From assembly GCA_900551895.1 (NCBI GenBank), contig URXX01000006.1:71386-135385 (forward strand): DNA of 64,000 bases, written 5' to 3'. This DNA comes from an uncultured Lachnospiraceae bacterium. GTDB taxonomy: Bacteria; Bacillota; Clostridia; Lachnospirales; Lachnospiraceae. A model generated the notes under the pieces. It saw nothing but the letters and a program-made list of their open reading frames with translations. It was not told the DNA's origin and made no database searches. Position numbers and translations under genes: made by a program. Numbering within the stretch: the stretch's first letter is position 1; every line of letters starts with the position of its first letter. Shown one piece after another: positions 54,631 through 63,530 of the stretch.

Positions 54631-55164
54631 TTATAACCAGAAACGGTTGGAAAAGCATCCACGCATAACGGATACAATTCCCTGAAGGATCAGGAAAAAT
54701 CCGATTACCCAGGCCATAGCTGCAATACTTGCAAATGGATGTGTGAAAGACAGAAAACCAATCACAGTCAGCAGGATTCCAAGTACCGTAAACCAGCCCC
54801 AGCCTCTTACTCCCAGTTTTTGAAGGTCAAAGGAATTAACCAGTTTGGTGATACCTGAAAAAATCAGCCACATTCCTAAAATAAAGGAGATTGTCATTGC
54901 TGTAAACCATCCATTTCCCAAAATGAATAAAGACATCAGTACGGTCAGAATGCCGTCAGCAAGAAACCAGCCAGATCCTGCCATATAATCATGACCGGCT
55001 GCAAATATCACTATATCTATAATGCCGGAAAACATCATGGCAACTCCAAAGATAATGGGAAGACCATAAAGAATTTCTCCGGGATTCCTCAAACATCCAA
55101 TCCCGGTTATAATCAGAAAGATTCCGGCTAAAATCCATAATACTTTTGATGTCGTTTTACTCAT
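54631..55164 (-). CDS. HdeD/DUF308 family membrane protein
   Basis: 177 residues with six short membrane helices in Gly-rich pairs (ILAGIFLIITGIGCL, YGLPIIFGVAMMFSGIIDIVIF, FLADGILTVLMSLFIL, and so on), the DUF308 layout of HdeD-type proteins associated with acid or stress tolerance. GAAAGAGGTTTTTGAT precedes ATG. It lies 72 bases after hsp20 on the same strand and is probably in the same CIRCE-controlled unit. Its actual function is unknown. Confidence 0.85.
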   Translation of the reverse strand: MSKTTSKVLWILAGIFLIITGIGCLRNPGEILYGLPIIFGVAMMFSGIIDIVIFAAGHDYMAGSGWFLADGILTVLMSLFILGNGWFTAMTISFILGMWLIFSGITKLVNSFDLQKLGVRGWGWFTVLGILLTVIGFLSFTHPFASIAAMAWVIGFFLILQGIVSVMRGCFSNRFWL

Positions 55165-55236
55165 ATCAAAAACCTCTTTCCCAATTGTGTTTAGCTTTTA
55201 AAACAGGCAGGGGTTTTATTCCCTGCCCGTTTGAGA

Positions 55237-55677
55237 TTAACCTTCAATGGCAATATAATGGGAGTTGTTTTCTACTGTCTTCTGCTCTTTTGGAACAGTA
55301 AAGGAAAGAATACCATTTTCAAATTTCGGATGGATGTCTTCTCTCTGAACATTATTTCCTACATAAAAGCTCCTGCTTACATTTCCGGCATAACGCTCTC
55401 GGCGGATATATTTTCCTTCCTTATCCTTTTCATCTTTATCAAGACCTTTTGCGGCACTTACCGTTACATAACCGTTTTCAAGTTGGATCTGAATCTCATC
55501 TTTCTTAAATCCCGGAAGATCAATGGCCACTTCGTAAGTGTTGTCTTTTTCCTTTACATCGGTCTTCATGATATGGGGAGCATGTTTCCCATACAATTTT
55601 TTATCGATGTCCGGAAAAGCAAAATCATCCATAAAATCATCAAATAAACTTTCTCCAAAAATATTAGGCATTAACAT
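55237..55677 (-). CDS. Hsp20/alpha-crystallin small heat-shock protein
   Basis: 146 residues. A short N-terminal arm (MLMPNIFGESLFDDFMDDFAFPD) is followed by the crystallin domain (MKTDVKEKDNTYEVAIDLPGFKKDEIQIQLENGYVTV) and the conserved FENGILSFTVPK. The C-terminal I-x-I-like tail is YIAIEG. It is an ATP-independent holdase that binds unfolding proteins. AAAGGAGATATGACTT precedes ATG, and a perfect CIRCE operator lies about 130 bases upstream, so HrcA repression is expected. Confidence 0.93.
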   Translation of the reverse strand: MLMPNIFGESLFDDFMDDFAFPDIDKKLYGKHAPHIMKTDVKEKDNTYEVAIDLPGFKKDEIQIQLENGYVTVSAAKGLDKDEKDKEGKYIRRERYAGNVSRSFYVGNNVQREDIHPKFENGILSFTVPKEQKTVENNSHYIAIEG

Positions 55678-55807
55678 AAGTCATATCTCCTTTCATGACA
55701 TAAACTAAAGTTTGCACTATCGGAGAAACCCGAAGTGTTGATTTATGAATATCAGGAAGAGAAATCATTTCCTCTTCCTTTGTTCTATGCGTAATATAAC
55801 ATAATTA

Positions 55808-55834
55808 TTAGCACTCGTCAATAGAGAGTGCTAA
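55808..55834 (-). promoter_or_regulatory. CIRCE element (HrcA operator)
   Basis: TTAGCACTC-N9-GAGTGCTAA, a perfect match to the heat-shock operator. It lies between hsp20 (minus strand) and the divergent sensor gene, and controls hsp20-DUF308. Confidence 0.95.
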
Positions 55835-55956
55835 TAATTATGTGAAGATTTTGTGAATTATAAGAAATTATATGACTACTGATATTAGATCCAGCGGCAT
55901 TGATTCCAAATGTTAATCATTATTTGAGCAGAAACAGAATGCCATGTTTCATGGGA

Positions 55957-55985
55957 TTGGAAAAACAGACTGCGTGTGCTATACT
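55957..55985 (+). promoter_or_regulatory. Putative promoter of the DUF4118/GAF gene
   Basis: TTGGAA, 17-bp spacer, TATACT, 33 bases before the ATG. Confidence 0.5.
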
Positions 55986-56018
55986 TAACGGGATTAATAT
56001 GATAATAAAGAGGCGATC

Positions 56019-56774
56019 ATGATGATGAAAAAGAAAGAAATCCTGCAGAGCCTGTTGAAATTGGTGGTTATCGTATTTGCAGCCACCGTACTTGGGAAGA
56101 TTTTTACAGGGCTTGGATTTCCAGAAACGAATATTGTTGTGATGTATCTTCTGGCTGTTCTTCTGGTTGCGAGATTTACATCAGGATATCAGTATGGGAT
56201 TTTATCTGCAGTAGTTTCACTCCTATGTTACAATTATTTTTTTACGGAACCCTATCATACGCTTGCAGTAAATGATCCCGGGTATCTGATTACTTTTTCC
56301 ATTATGCTGACAACTTCCATTCTTACAAGTGCCCTGACAACAAAAGAAAAGCTTTTAACGGAAGAAGCAAATGAAAGAGGGAAAGAAAGCCAGATCTTAT
56401 ATATGCTTTCCAGTAAGTTGTCTGATGCGGCGGATATGGAAGCTGTTCTCAGAATTGCAGCAGAAAGTATCAGTCATCTGCTTCAGGTAAATGTCGGATG
56501 CATTTATGTTGGAAGGCAGTCTGAACCGATCTTCATCCAGCAGTCCGGAAAAGAGCAGATTCACAGAAGCGTGCCGGATGCAGATGAGATTCGGAAGAGA
56601 TATACAAATCTTCGAACCGAATATCTGGAAGAAGAGGACACTTATGGGTACCCGGTCAACGGACGGGAGCATTTGCTGGCAGTTGTTAAAATTGATAAAA
56701 CCGTAAATGAAGAACATCTGCAGGAAAAGAAAAAGTTACTGCATTCTATTTGGAAGCCCAGACAAAGGGAGTGA
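56019..56774 (+). pseudogene. DUF4118-GAF sensor, kinase part missing (KdpD-like)
   Basis: 251 residues. Four membrane helices in residues about 12-95 include the DUF4118 motif YGILSAVVSLLCYNYFFTEPYHTLAVNDPGYLITF. A linker helix and a GAF-like domain to about residue 235 follow. It then ends within the helix that should lead to the histidine-kinase domain (LLHSIWKPRQRE). The stop lies against the right arm of element 1, so the kinase half was probably lost when the element boundary formed. It cannot signal by phosphotransfer as it stands. Alternatively it is a natural short sensor, but the cut point argues against that. Confidence 0.72.
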
Positions 56775-56892
56775 TAACACCATGATAACAAAATCCCCCA
56801 AAACCATACGGACACAACGGAAAATCCGGAGTTTCCCCCACGAATCAAACGAAAAACCACCATTTGCACACCGCAATACACCGGTCTGATAT
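56772..56892 (+). repeat. Right arm of element 1
   Basis: From TGATAACACCATGATAACAAAAT (56772-56794) to CTGATAT just before the att core. It is clearly homologous to 63531-63651, the right arm of element 2, with scattered base differences. No gene. Confidence 0.85.
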
Positions 56893-56946
56893 CGTGAAGG
56901 TGGACGTACTGTAGGATCAGGCCGTGTTGCTTCTATCATCGAGTAA
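56893..56946 (+). pseudogene. Duplicate tuf 3' end and att copy 2 (junction between elements)
   Basis: The core CGTGAAGGTGGACGTAC plus the rest of the last 17 tuf codons and stop, identical to 48247-48300. It lacks the tuf body and its own start, so it is not expressed as EF-Tu. Confidence 0.9.
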
Positions 56947-57137
56947 TCACTGATTAGCAGATAAAATTATATATATCGTTATCGTAAGATAACATTGTGT
57001 CCAAACGTAAGATACCCGTAGAACTTCGGTTCTACGGGTTTTTCTGTTGCCTGGAAATGTACAAAAGAGTGGAAAAGAATAACGAACAGTATAGAAAAAC
57101 GGTTGCCTGGAGAGAGTCCTGACAACCGTTTGTGATA
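56947..57137 (+). repeat. Left arm of element 2 (copy of the tuf downstream region)
   Basis: It repeats 48301-48481: the same terminator hairpin (57015-57043) and the AAACGGTTG/CAACCGTTT hairpin (57097-57131) with a changed interior. It breaks off at TGATA, where a group II intron begins. Confidence 0.85.
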
Positions 57138-57310
57138 GTGCGCCTTGCGGCGCACGTCGCTAATGGGTGAAAGTCCCTAATCTGCCCTAGTAGTGGGAAG
57201 GATACAGCCAATGACAAGGGTGTCCATCGTGAGGTGGAATCTGAAGGAAGTCGGATGGCAAATCTCTGGTCTGACGAACAGAAATCACATGAGGCTATAG
57301 TTAAGGATAA
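57138..57310 (+). mobile_element. Group II intron, 5' remnant (domain I part)
   Basis: It begins GTGCGCC with a tight hairpin (GTGCGCCTTGCGGCGCAC), then TGGGTGAAAGTCCC and the GAAGGAAGTCGGATGG...TCTGACGAACAGAAATCACATGAGGC run typical of bacterial group II introns. It sits just after a terminator-like hairpin, a favoured site for class C introns. The rest of domain I, the reverse transcriptase and domains V-VI are missing, replaced at about 57310 by a methylase fragment. Confidence 0.8.
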
Positions 57311-57909
57311 CAAATATTTTTGAACAGGCGGGATATACCATTCAGAAAAAGGTTTTAAATGCGTGGGATTTTGGTGTACCGCAGAAAAGAGAGAGACTAA
57401 TCACTGTTGGAATTAGAAATGATTTAGTAGGAAAAGTTTCATTCTCATTTCCTAAAGAACATGATTATAAGCCTGTTTTAAGAGATGTTTTATTGGATTG
57501 CCCAGAAGGACCAGGAGTGCCATACGGGGAAAATAAAAGAAAAATATTTGAATTAGTTCCACCTGGAGGATATTGGAGAGACATCGATCCAGAGATTGCA
57601 AAAGCATATATGAAAAGTTGCTGGGATATGGAAGGTGGAAGAACAGGAATTCTTAGGAGAATGAGCCTGGATGAACCGTCATTAACGGTATTGACTTCAC
57701 CGTCTCAGAAGCAAACAGAAAGATGTCATCCATTGGAAGCAAGACCGTTTACAGTACGTGAGAATGCAAGATGCCAAACATTTCCAGATGAATGGCAGTT
57801 TTGTGGAAGTGTTCAATCTCAGTATAAACAGGTTGGCAATGCTGTTCCTGTTAACTTAGCATATGAAATTGGGTTGGAGATACATAAATCATTAGAGGGG
57901 GTAAAATAA
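57311..57909 (+). pseudogene. DNA (cytosine-5) methyltransferase, C-terminal half
   Basis: About 199 codons are readable from the intron junction: EQAGYTIQKKVLNAWDFGVPQKRERL (motif VIII region), a target-recognition stretch, and SVQSQYKQVGNAVPVNLAYEIG (motifs IX-X). The SAM-binding motif I, the catalytic PCQ loop and ENV are absent because the 5' half is gone. A translated stub could start at TTG 57493, but it cannot methylate. The stop is directly followed by the ATG of the restriction gene, the usual tight RM pairing. Confidence 0.9.
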
Positions 57910-58799
57910 ATGGCGTGGAATTTAGATTTTATATCAGAAGAAGATTTTAAGAAGCATGTGCGTGCAACAATTATGAAATATGGAGAAAAATTAGAATCGT
58001 ATGATTTGAAGCGATTCAACAGTAATCTGATTGATCCAATCAAGCTGATTTTTGATAAGTCGGTGTATCGTACAAGCTGGGAAGAAATTGTAAATAATGA
58101 AATTTTCCGGCAGAGAGATAAGTCTAACAATAATGATATAGGATATTTTCATCAGAATATTTTTCCTATTTCAAAGGCTGCGAAGTCCCGCAGGCAGGCT
58201 GGGATGTTATTTACAGAAATCCCGATGGAATACAAATGCCAGATGGAGATATTGTACATACAATATATGTGGAAATGAAAAACAAACATAATACTATGAA
58301 TTCTGCATCTTCTGCAAAAACATATATAAAAATGCAAGGACAGATTCTGGAAGACGATGATTGTGCATGCCTGTTAGTTGAAGCAATTGCAAAGAAATCA
58401 CAGAATATAAAATGGTCAACAAAAGTTGATGGAAAAAATGTACAGCATAGATTGATTCGTCGTGTAAGCATGGATCAGTTTTATGCAATTCTCACTGGTG
58501 AAGAAGATGCATTTTATAAGATGTGTATGGTGTTGCCAGAGGTGATTAATTCTGTTGTAAATGAAGAGGATGGTGTTGAGGTTCCACACGATACGGTTAT
58601 TGACGAATTGAGAAAAGTAGCATCATTGTATGGTGATGAAAACGGCGAGCTGTCTATGGCAATGGCTGTATATATGCTTGGATTCAATACGTATATGGGA
58701 TTTGGTGATAAAATGCAAACAAAATTTGCATTAGACAGTAAGGATGGAATGTTAAAGCGTATATACGAGTATGCGAAGAATTTACAAGAACAAGATTAA
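57910..58799 (+). pseudogene. Eco47II-like type II restriction endonuclease, frameshifted
   Basis: The first 82 or so codons (MAWNLDFISEEDFKKHV...DIGYFHQNIF) continue only in another frame: SYFKGCEVPQAGWDVIYRNPDGIQMPDGD, then HTIYVEMKNKHNTMNSASSAKTYIKMQ and the rest to codon about 296. The break is in a run of five T at about 58157-58161, and one extra T restores the whole protein. The motif EMKNKHNTMN is typical of Eco47II/Sau96I-type (GGNCC-class) enzymes. With the partner methylase truncated, an inactive nuclease is what one would expect. A read error in the homopolymer is the alternative. Confidence 0.85.
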
Positions 58800-59087
58800 T
58801 CATGAGGTAGGATAAAACTGAGGGGGATACTGTGAAAAAAAGTAAATTAAGCCAAAATCGTGGAATAGATACAAAAAACAGGCTCACACAGTGAACCGAT
58901 TAAAGAGTATTCCCACCTAAGCAAAGAGGCGCATCTGCACATCAATAAACAAATGGGTGGGTGCATCTGATATTGATGCCGGGATGCCTTAATAATTAAA
59001 TCTATTGTAACACGAAAATTTGAAGGTGTGAAACACTTTCATTACTATTTGTGCCGCCAACTGAAAGGCGGCGGAATGGAGATTTTT
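58800..59087 (+). other. Gene-free leader with a long inverted repeat before the OLD/UvrD operon
   Basis: No gene beyond a possible 20-codon frame at 58831. GCATC-tgca-CATCAAT (58936 region) pairs with ATTGATG-ccgg-GATGC (to about 58989), giving a stem with a symmetric internal loop about 95 bases before the start of the operon. No T-run follows, so it may be a regulatory RNA structure or an operator rather than a terminator. Confidence 0.45.
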
Positions 59088-61226
59088 ATGTATTTAAAAT
59101 ATATTCAGATAGTTAACTTCAGAAATTTACTTTCAGCTAAATTTCAATTTGATGAAGGCGCAAATACTATTATTGGAGAAAATGATGCGGGAAAATCGAA
59201 TGCTATCACAGCAATGCGAATTTTGCTTGATAGTTCGTATTATTATAATGTTAAGAGATTAAAAGAAACTGATTTTCCGTTTGAATTTTCAGAATGGAAA
59301 GGGCATTGGATTATAATATCGGCTTTCTTTGACAAGTTAACGGAAGATGATAAATCTGTTGAAGTATGTGCAGAAATGATTCCTGAAAATGAGAATGCAG
59401 ATTTCTTGAAGTCATATATTCGTTGTGAAGGATACAATTATGGGGTTGTGACGGTATTTATTCGACCAAATAAAAGAATACGTAAAGCACTTTATGAAGC
59501 ATCAGGTACAGATGAATTTGAGGAAATCCGAAAGAATATTAAACTTACAGACTACGAATTTGTGTATACGGCACGTTCACAAGTAGATTTTACAAACCCA
59601 GAAGTATATAAAAATATTGTAGGTGATATTGAAAATAAAGTATATTCAGATCCTGATAATGTTGATATGTCTTTAACAGGGAGTAAAATAGAAATATTAG
59701 ATGTTTGGTCTCATTTATCGGTAGTTTTTATTGATGCATTAAGAGATGTAGGGACAGAAATGCATAAGCCTAAAAATCCTATTCGCAGGATTATAGATGC
59801 AATACAGAGTGATATTGAACTAATGGATTTAGAAACAATACAGGAGAAAATAAGAGATTTAAATGCTACAATTGCAAATGTAAGACAAATTTCAGATATT
59901 GGGGTTAAAATCGGAAATAAAATGGATGATATTATCGGTATGGTGTATTCTCCTGATATAATGTTAGAATCAAAAATAAAAGAGGATTTACCATCAATAT
60001 CAAGAAATTTAACAATTTCAACAACAAGTCAACATGATATAGAATTGTTGGGATTGGGACATTTGAACATGCTCTATATAGCTTTAAAATTAGTAGAATT
60101 TGAATATAACAGAAATCATGAAGTGATGAATATAATGCTTATTGAAGAACCAGAAGCACACATACATGCACATATTCAAAAAACATTGTTTGATAAATTA
60201 CAAATTTCTACAGAATATACGCAGGTTGTTATGACAACACATTCAGCACAACTTTCGGAAATTGCAGAGATAAGAAAAGTTAATGTCATGAAAATTGATG
60301 GGTTGCATTCAGTGGTGATGCAACCATGTAATGGATTGGATGAATTTGGAGAAAAAGAGTTAAAATTAAATAAAATCAAGCTTTCAAAACGCTTGGAAAA
60401 ATATTTAGATGCAAAACGTTCTGTGTTATTGTTTTCTAAAGGGGTTATTTTAGTTGAGGGTGATGCAGAGGAAATAATGTTACCATCAATGGTTAAGAAA
60501 ACTTTGGGTGTTTCATTAGACGAATTGGGAATAGGAGTAATTAACATAGGAAGTGTTTCTTTTGAATATGTTGCTAGCATATTTGCGGAAGAACGTTTGC
60601 GGAGGCGGTGTGCTATCGTAACAGATTTAGATGCAATATTGGAAAATGCTGAAAAATGTAAAAAAGAGGCTGCGGACAGAGGAAAATCAAGGAAGGAAAA
60701 GTTGGAAAGATTATTTGGTAATAATAAATATGTACAAATGTTTTATGCAAATTATACATTTGAAGTTGATTTTACTAATATTGAAAAAAATAGATCCTAC
60801 TATAAACAGGTAATTGAAGAAAACTATCAAAAAGATGACACGATAAAAAAACATAAAGACTGTATAGAGGAAAGTGAAGCGAAACGTTATGATACAGTAA
60901 TTTCTGTAGCAAACTATATTGGAAAAGGTTGGCTTGCTATGAGCTTGGCTGATGATTTAGACTATAATGTAGTAATACCAGATTACCTATTACGAGCAGT
61001 GGCATTTTCAGGAGGAAAATCTATATCAGATGCTGTGTTGTGGAAAATGTTAAAATATACAGTAAAGTGTAATGAAGAGGAAGACATTTCTGATATTAAA
61101 GACGGAATACAGTGTTCAAATTCTTTAACAGAACAGAATAAAATATTAAAACTTTTTTGCACAAAATTCCCGGAAACTATGTTGTTGAAATTAGTAAAAT
61201 ATATGGAGGAAAATGGTGATAGATGA
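59088..61226 (+). CDS. OLD-family ATPase/TOPRIM nuclease (GajA-like)
   Basis: 712 residues from ATG 59088 (GGAG 6 bases upstream; family proteins start like MYLKYIQIVNFRN). The ABC-type ATPase has Walker A GENDAGKS (30-37), Walker B MLIEEPEAHIHAHI and the downstream TTHSAQLSEIA. The C-terminal TOPRIM nuclease has ILVEGDAEE and the acidic IVTDLDAI. This is a class 2 OLD protein, defined by pairing with a UvrD-like helicase, the arrangement of the Gabija anti-phage system. It is longer than the roughly 580 residues of the studied GajA. It overlaps the helicase gene by 14 bases. The likely role is DNA cleavage triggered by infection. Confidence 0.88.
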   Translation: MYLKYIQIVNFRNLLSAKFQFDEGANTIIGENDAGKSNAITAMRILLDSSYYYNVKRLKETDFPFEFSEWKGHWIIISAFFDKLTEDDKSVEVCAEMIPENENADFLKSYIRCEGYNYGVVTVFIRPNKRIRKALYEASGTDEFEEIRKNIKLTDYEFVYTARSQVDFTNPEVYKNIVGDIENKVYSDPDNVDMSLTGSKIEILDVWSHLSVVFIDALRDVGTEMHKPKNPIRRIIDAIQSDIELMDLETIQEKIRDLNATIANVRQISDIGVKIGNKMDDIIGMVYSPDIMLESKIKEDLPSISRNLTISTTSQHDIELLGLGHLNMLYIALKLVEFEYNRNHEVMNIMLIEEPEAHIHAHIQKTLFDKLQISTEYTQVVMTTHSAQLSEIAEIRKVNVMKIDGLHSVVMQPCNGLDEFGEKELKLNKIKLSKRLEKYLDAKRSVLLFSKGVILVEGDAEEIMLPSMVKKTLGVSLDELGIGVINIGSVSFEYVASIFAEERLRRRCAIVTDLDAILENAEKCKKEAADRGKSRKEKLERLFGNNKYVQMFYANYTFEVDFTNIEKNRSYYKQVIEENYQKDDTIKKHKDCIEESEAKRYDTVISVANYIGKGWLAMSLADDLDYNVVIPDYLLRAVAFSGGKSISDAVLWKMLKYTVKCNEEEDISDIKDGIQCSNSLTEQNKILKLFCTKFPETMLLKLVKYMEENGDR

Positions 61227-62967
61227 TTTAGAGAATTCTTTAAATGCCAAGCAACGTGAAATATGTTTAAGCCAAGATAATTATTTAATTATGGCATGTC
61301 CAGGTAGCGGAAAGACGAGAACTTTAACATATCGTTTGGCGTATATTGCAGACAAATATAAAGAGTCTGAAAAGTATAATATTGCTATTACATATACTAA
61401 CCGAGCGGCCAACGAGATAGAGAATAGACTATTGGAAATGGATGTTAAAACGGATAATGTATGGACTGGGACAATTCACCAATTTTGCATGAAATTTATT
61501 ATAAGACCTTATGCTATGTACTCAGAACGACTGAAAAAAGGGTATACAATTATTGATGAATATATTGCTGATTCATATGGCAGAGAAATAGCAAAAGAAT
61601 TAGGAATAGAGTGTAATTTTTATGATAATCCCTTAGAATATCCAGAAGTTAAGCAAGAGTATGAAAAATGGCTAGAAGAAAAAAAGGAAATTGATTTTGA
61701 ACAAATATTAATTCTATCAGAAGAATTAGTATGTAAAAATAAATTTATAGCAGAAAATATTTCCAAAATTATTAGAAGCATCCAAGTAGATGAATTTCAA
61801 GATACACAAGAAGAACAATATCAGATATTAGCGGCTATTGTAAAAAACAATAAATCGATAAATATTGCGTTTGTCGGTGACGTAAATCAGGGGATTTATG
61901 GTTCATTAGGGGGAATTGCAAAAAAACAAAAACAACTAGAAGAACTGTTTCAAGTAAGCATAAAAAAGGAATATCTTTCAGGATGTTATCGGTCAACACA
62001 AAGAATAGTTGATTATTATAAAAATTTTGAAATAGTTGATACAGGAGTATTTTGTAGTAGAGATGAATTAAAAGATGAAAAAGGGATAATTTGTTTAAAT
62101 AATACACTGGAAAAAGCTAAATTAATAGATTGTATCTGTGATATAATTAATAAGGAAATAAAATTAGGAGTTCCAGAAGAAGAAATCTGCGTTGTTGCCC
62201 CACAATGGGGGTTAATATTTGGAATTTCTGAGAAACTTAAAAAGAAGATGCCGGATCAAAATTTTGATGCACCAGAAATATCACCATTTAAAAGAGATCA
62301 ATTAAATCCATTTTATTTATTAGCAAAGTTGCTATATACAGAGCCAGGAAAAAATACCTATATAAGAAAGAAGATTGCAAAAGAAATTATAGAAATTTTA
62401 AAGGAAGAGTATCACATAGGTATTGACGAAGAAATAGATTCCTATTATTTGCTTCGGAGTATTAATAGTTATAAAAATTCTCAAGAAGAAGGGTTGATTT
62501 ACTTTGAAAATTGTATTAAGTATGTGTTAGTATGCTTAAAAATTAATTTAGAAGATGAAATGGAGTTAAATAATACATTTGAAGCATTCATACAAAAAAG
62601 TAAGGAAAGAATTAAACGCTATAAAATAGAAAATACCAATGTTGCAATAAAGGCATGTTTTCATGAAAGACACGGTATAGTGCTCAGTACAATTCATGGT
62701 GTCAAAGGAGAAGAATATACAACGGTAATTGCGTTTGGTTTATTAAATGGATATTTGCCACATTGGGATTATATCTATAAAAGTGAAAAAAAGGTAGTAA
62801 GAAATGTAGAAACAAAGAAAATATTATATGTTTTGGGATCAAGAGCTAAGAAAAATTTATATTTATTTAGCGAAAGAGGAAGAACTACAAAAAAAGGATA
62901 TGAGTATATAATGACAGATGAATTGCGGGCAGTTTCATTTAAATATGATATGGGAGAAGAAACCTAG
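61213..62967 (+). CDS. UvrD/Rep-like superfamily 1 helicase (GajB-like)
   Basis: 584 residues starting at ATG 61213 inside the nuclease gene (GGAGGAA upstream). Helicase motifs in order: Walker A ACPGSGKTRTL (28-38), TYTNRAANEIENRL, VDEFQDTQEEQ, GDVNQGIYGSLGG, SGCYRSTQRIV, STIHGVKGEEYTTVIAFGL and YVLGSRAKKNLYLF. All are intact, so it should be active. Together with the OLD nuclease it makes a Gabija-type pair. It ends TAGTG, sharing one base with the start of the third gene. The composition is AT-rich, like the rest of the operon. Confidence 0.9.
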   Translation: MVIDDLENSLNAKQREICLSQDNYLIMACPGSGKTRTLTYRLAYIADKYKESEKYNIAITYTNRAANEIENRLLEMDVKTDNVWTGTIHQFCMKFIIRPYAMYSERLKKGYTIIDEYIADSYGREIAKELGIECNFYDNPLEYPEVKQEYEKWLEEKKEIDFEQILILSEELVCKNKFIAENISKIIRSIQVDEFQDTQEEQYQILAAIVKNNKSINIAFVGDVNQGIYGSLGGIAKKQKQLEELFQVSIKKEYLSGCYRSTQRIVDYYKNFEIVDTGVFCSRDELKDEKGIICLNNTLEKAKLIDCICDIINKEIKLGVPEEEICVVAPQWGLIFGISEKLKKKMPDQNFDAPEISPFKRDQLNPFYLLAKLLYTEPGKNTYIRKKIAKEIIEILKEEYHIGIDEEIDSYYLLRSINSYKNSQEEGLIYFENCIKYVLVCLKINLEDEMELNNTFEAFIQKSKERIKRYKIENTNVAIKACFHERHGIVLSTIHGVKGEEYTTVIAFGLLNGYLPHWDYIYKSEKKVVRNVETKKILYVLGSRAKKNLYLFSERGRTTKKGYEYIMTDELRAVSFKYDMGEET

Positions 62968-63515
62968 TGAAAATTAGCAAAATTTGTAAAACTTGTGAAT
63001 TTAATTTTGATGGTATATGTGTAGGAAAGGGCATTTATGGATATGGTGAAAAAATTACAGATATGTCGAAAGAATGTAATGGATGGGGGATATCGTTAGA
63101 ATATTATTCAGAAGTTATAAATGGAATGCCTTGGTATATAAAAGAGCCGTTTGAAAGAGGAAAGATTTATTTTAATGAGGCATTGCATAAATTAGAGGAA
63201 GATGATACGGAGAAAGGAACGCAGATTAATATATATGACGCAATAGAGAAAATATACGGAATTCCGTGGTGGGAATTAGGAGAAATATTGGGTGTGAAAT
63301 ATACTGTTGTAGGATATGCAGCATGTAGAGGGACGATACCACGTAGAAAGAAAAAATTTGCATCTATTTTATGTATTCCAGAAAGATTTTTTGATGTAAT
63401 ATATTCAAAAGAATTATGCGAGTTAGAAAAATGTAAAAAGAAATTTTATGATTATTATGGAGAAACATGGATTTTGAAGATGCGAAAATTGGCTAGCAAG
63501 CAAATAAAAAATTAA
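62967..63515 (+). CDS. Small Cys-rich protein with HTH-like region, third gene of the OLD/UvrD operon
   Basis: 182 residues from GTG 62967, overlapping the helicase stop by one base, so translation is coupled. The N-terminus has CKTCEFNFDGICVG...C.GWG, a probable four-cysteine metal site. The centre (IYDAIEKIYGIPWWELGEILGVKYTVVGYAACRGTIPRRKKKFASILCIPERFFDVI) resembles an XRE-type helix-turn-helix domain. I do not recognise the full protein. A role as regulator, sensor or immunity modulator of the defence pair is inferred from the coupling only. Confidence 0.7.
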   Translation: MKISKICKTCEFNFDGICVGKGIYGYGEKITDMSKECNGWGISLEYYSEVINGMPWYIKEPFERGKIYFNEALHKLEEDDTEKGTQINIYDAIEKIYGIPWWELGEILGVKYTVVGYAACRGTIPRRKKKFASILCIPERFFDVIYSKELCELEKCKKKFYDYYGETWILKMRKLASKQIKN

Positions 63516-63530
63516 AGTTGAATTTTTGAA

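Noticed and set aside
55231..55647. A 138-codon plus-strand frame opposite hsp20
   Set aside because: It is antisense to a clear alpha-crystallin gene with its own CIRCE operator. The product has no family resemblance.
57015..57131. The two hairpins in the left arm of element 2 as CRISPR repeats or small RNA genes
   Set aside because: They are copies of the tuf terminator region at 48358-48475, not a spaced array, and have no promoter of their own.
59088..62967. OLD nuclease as a retron effector, or as part of a PARIS system
   Set aside because: No reverse transcriptase or msr/msd-like region and no AriA/AriB-type pair is present. The adjacent UvrD helicase fits the Gabija arrangement better.
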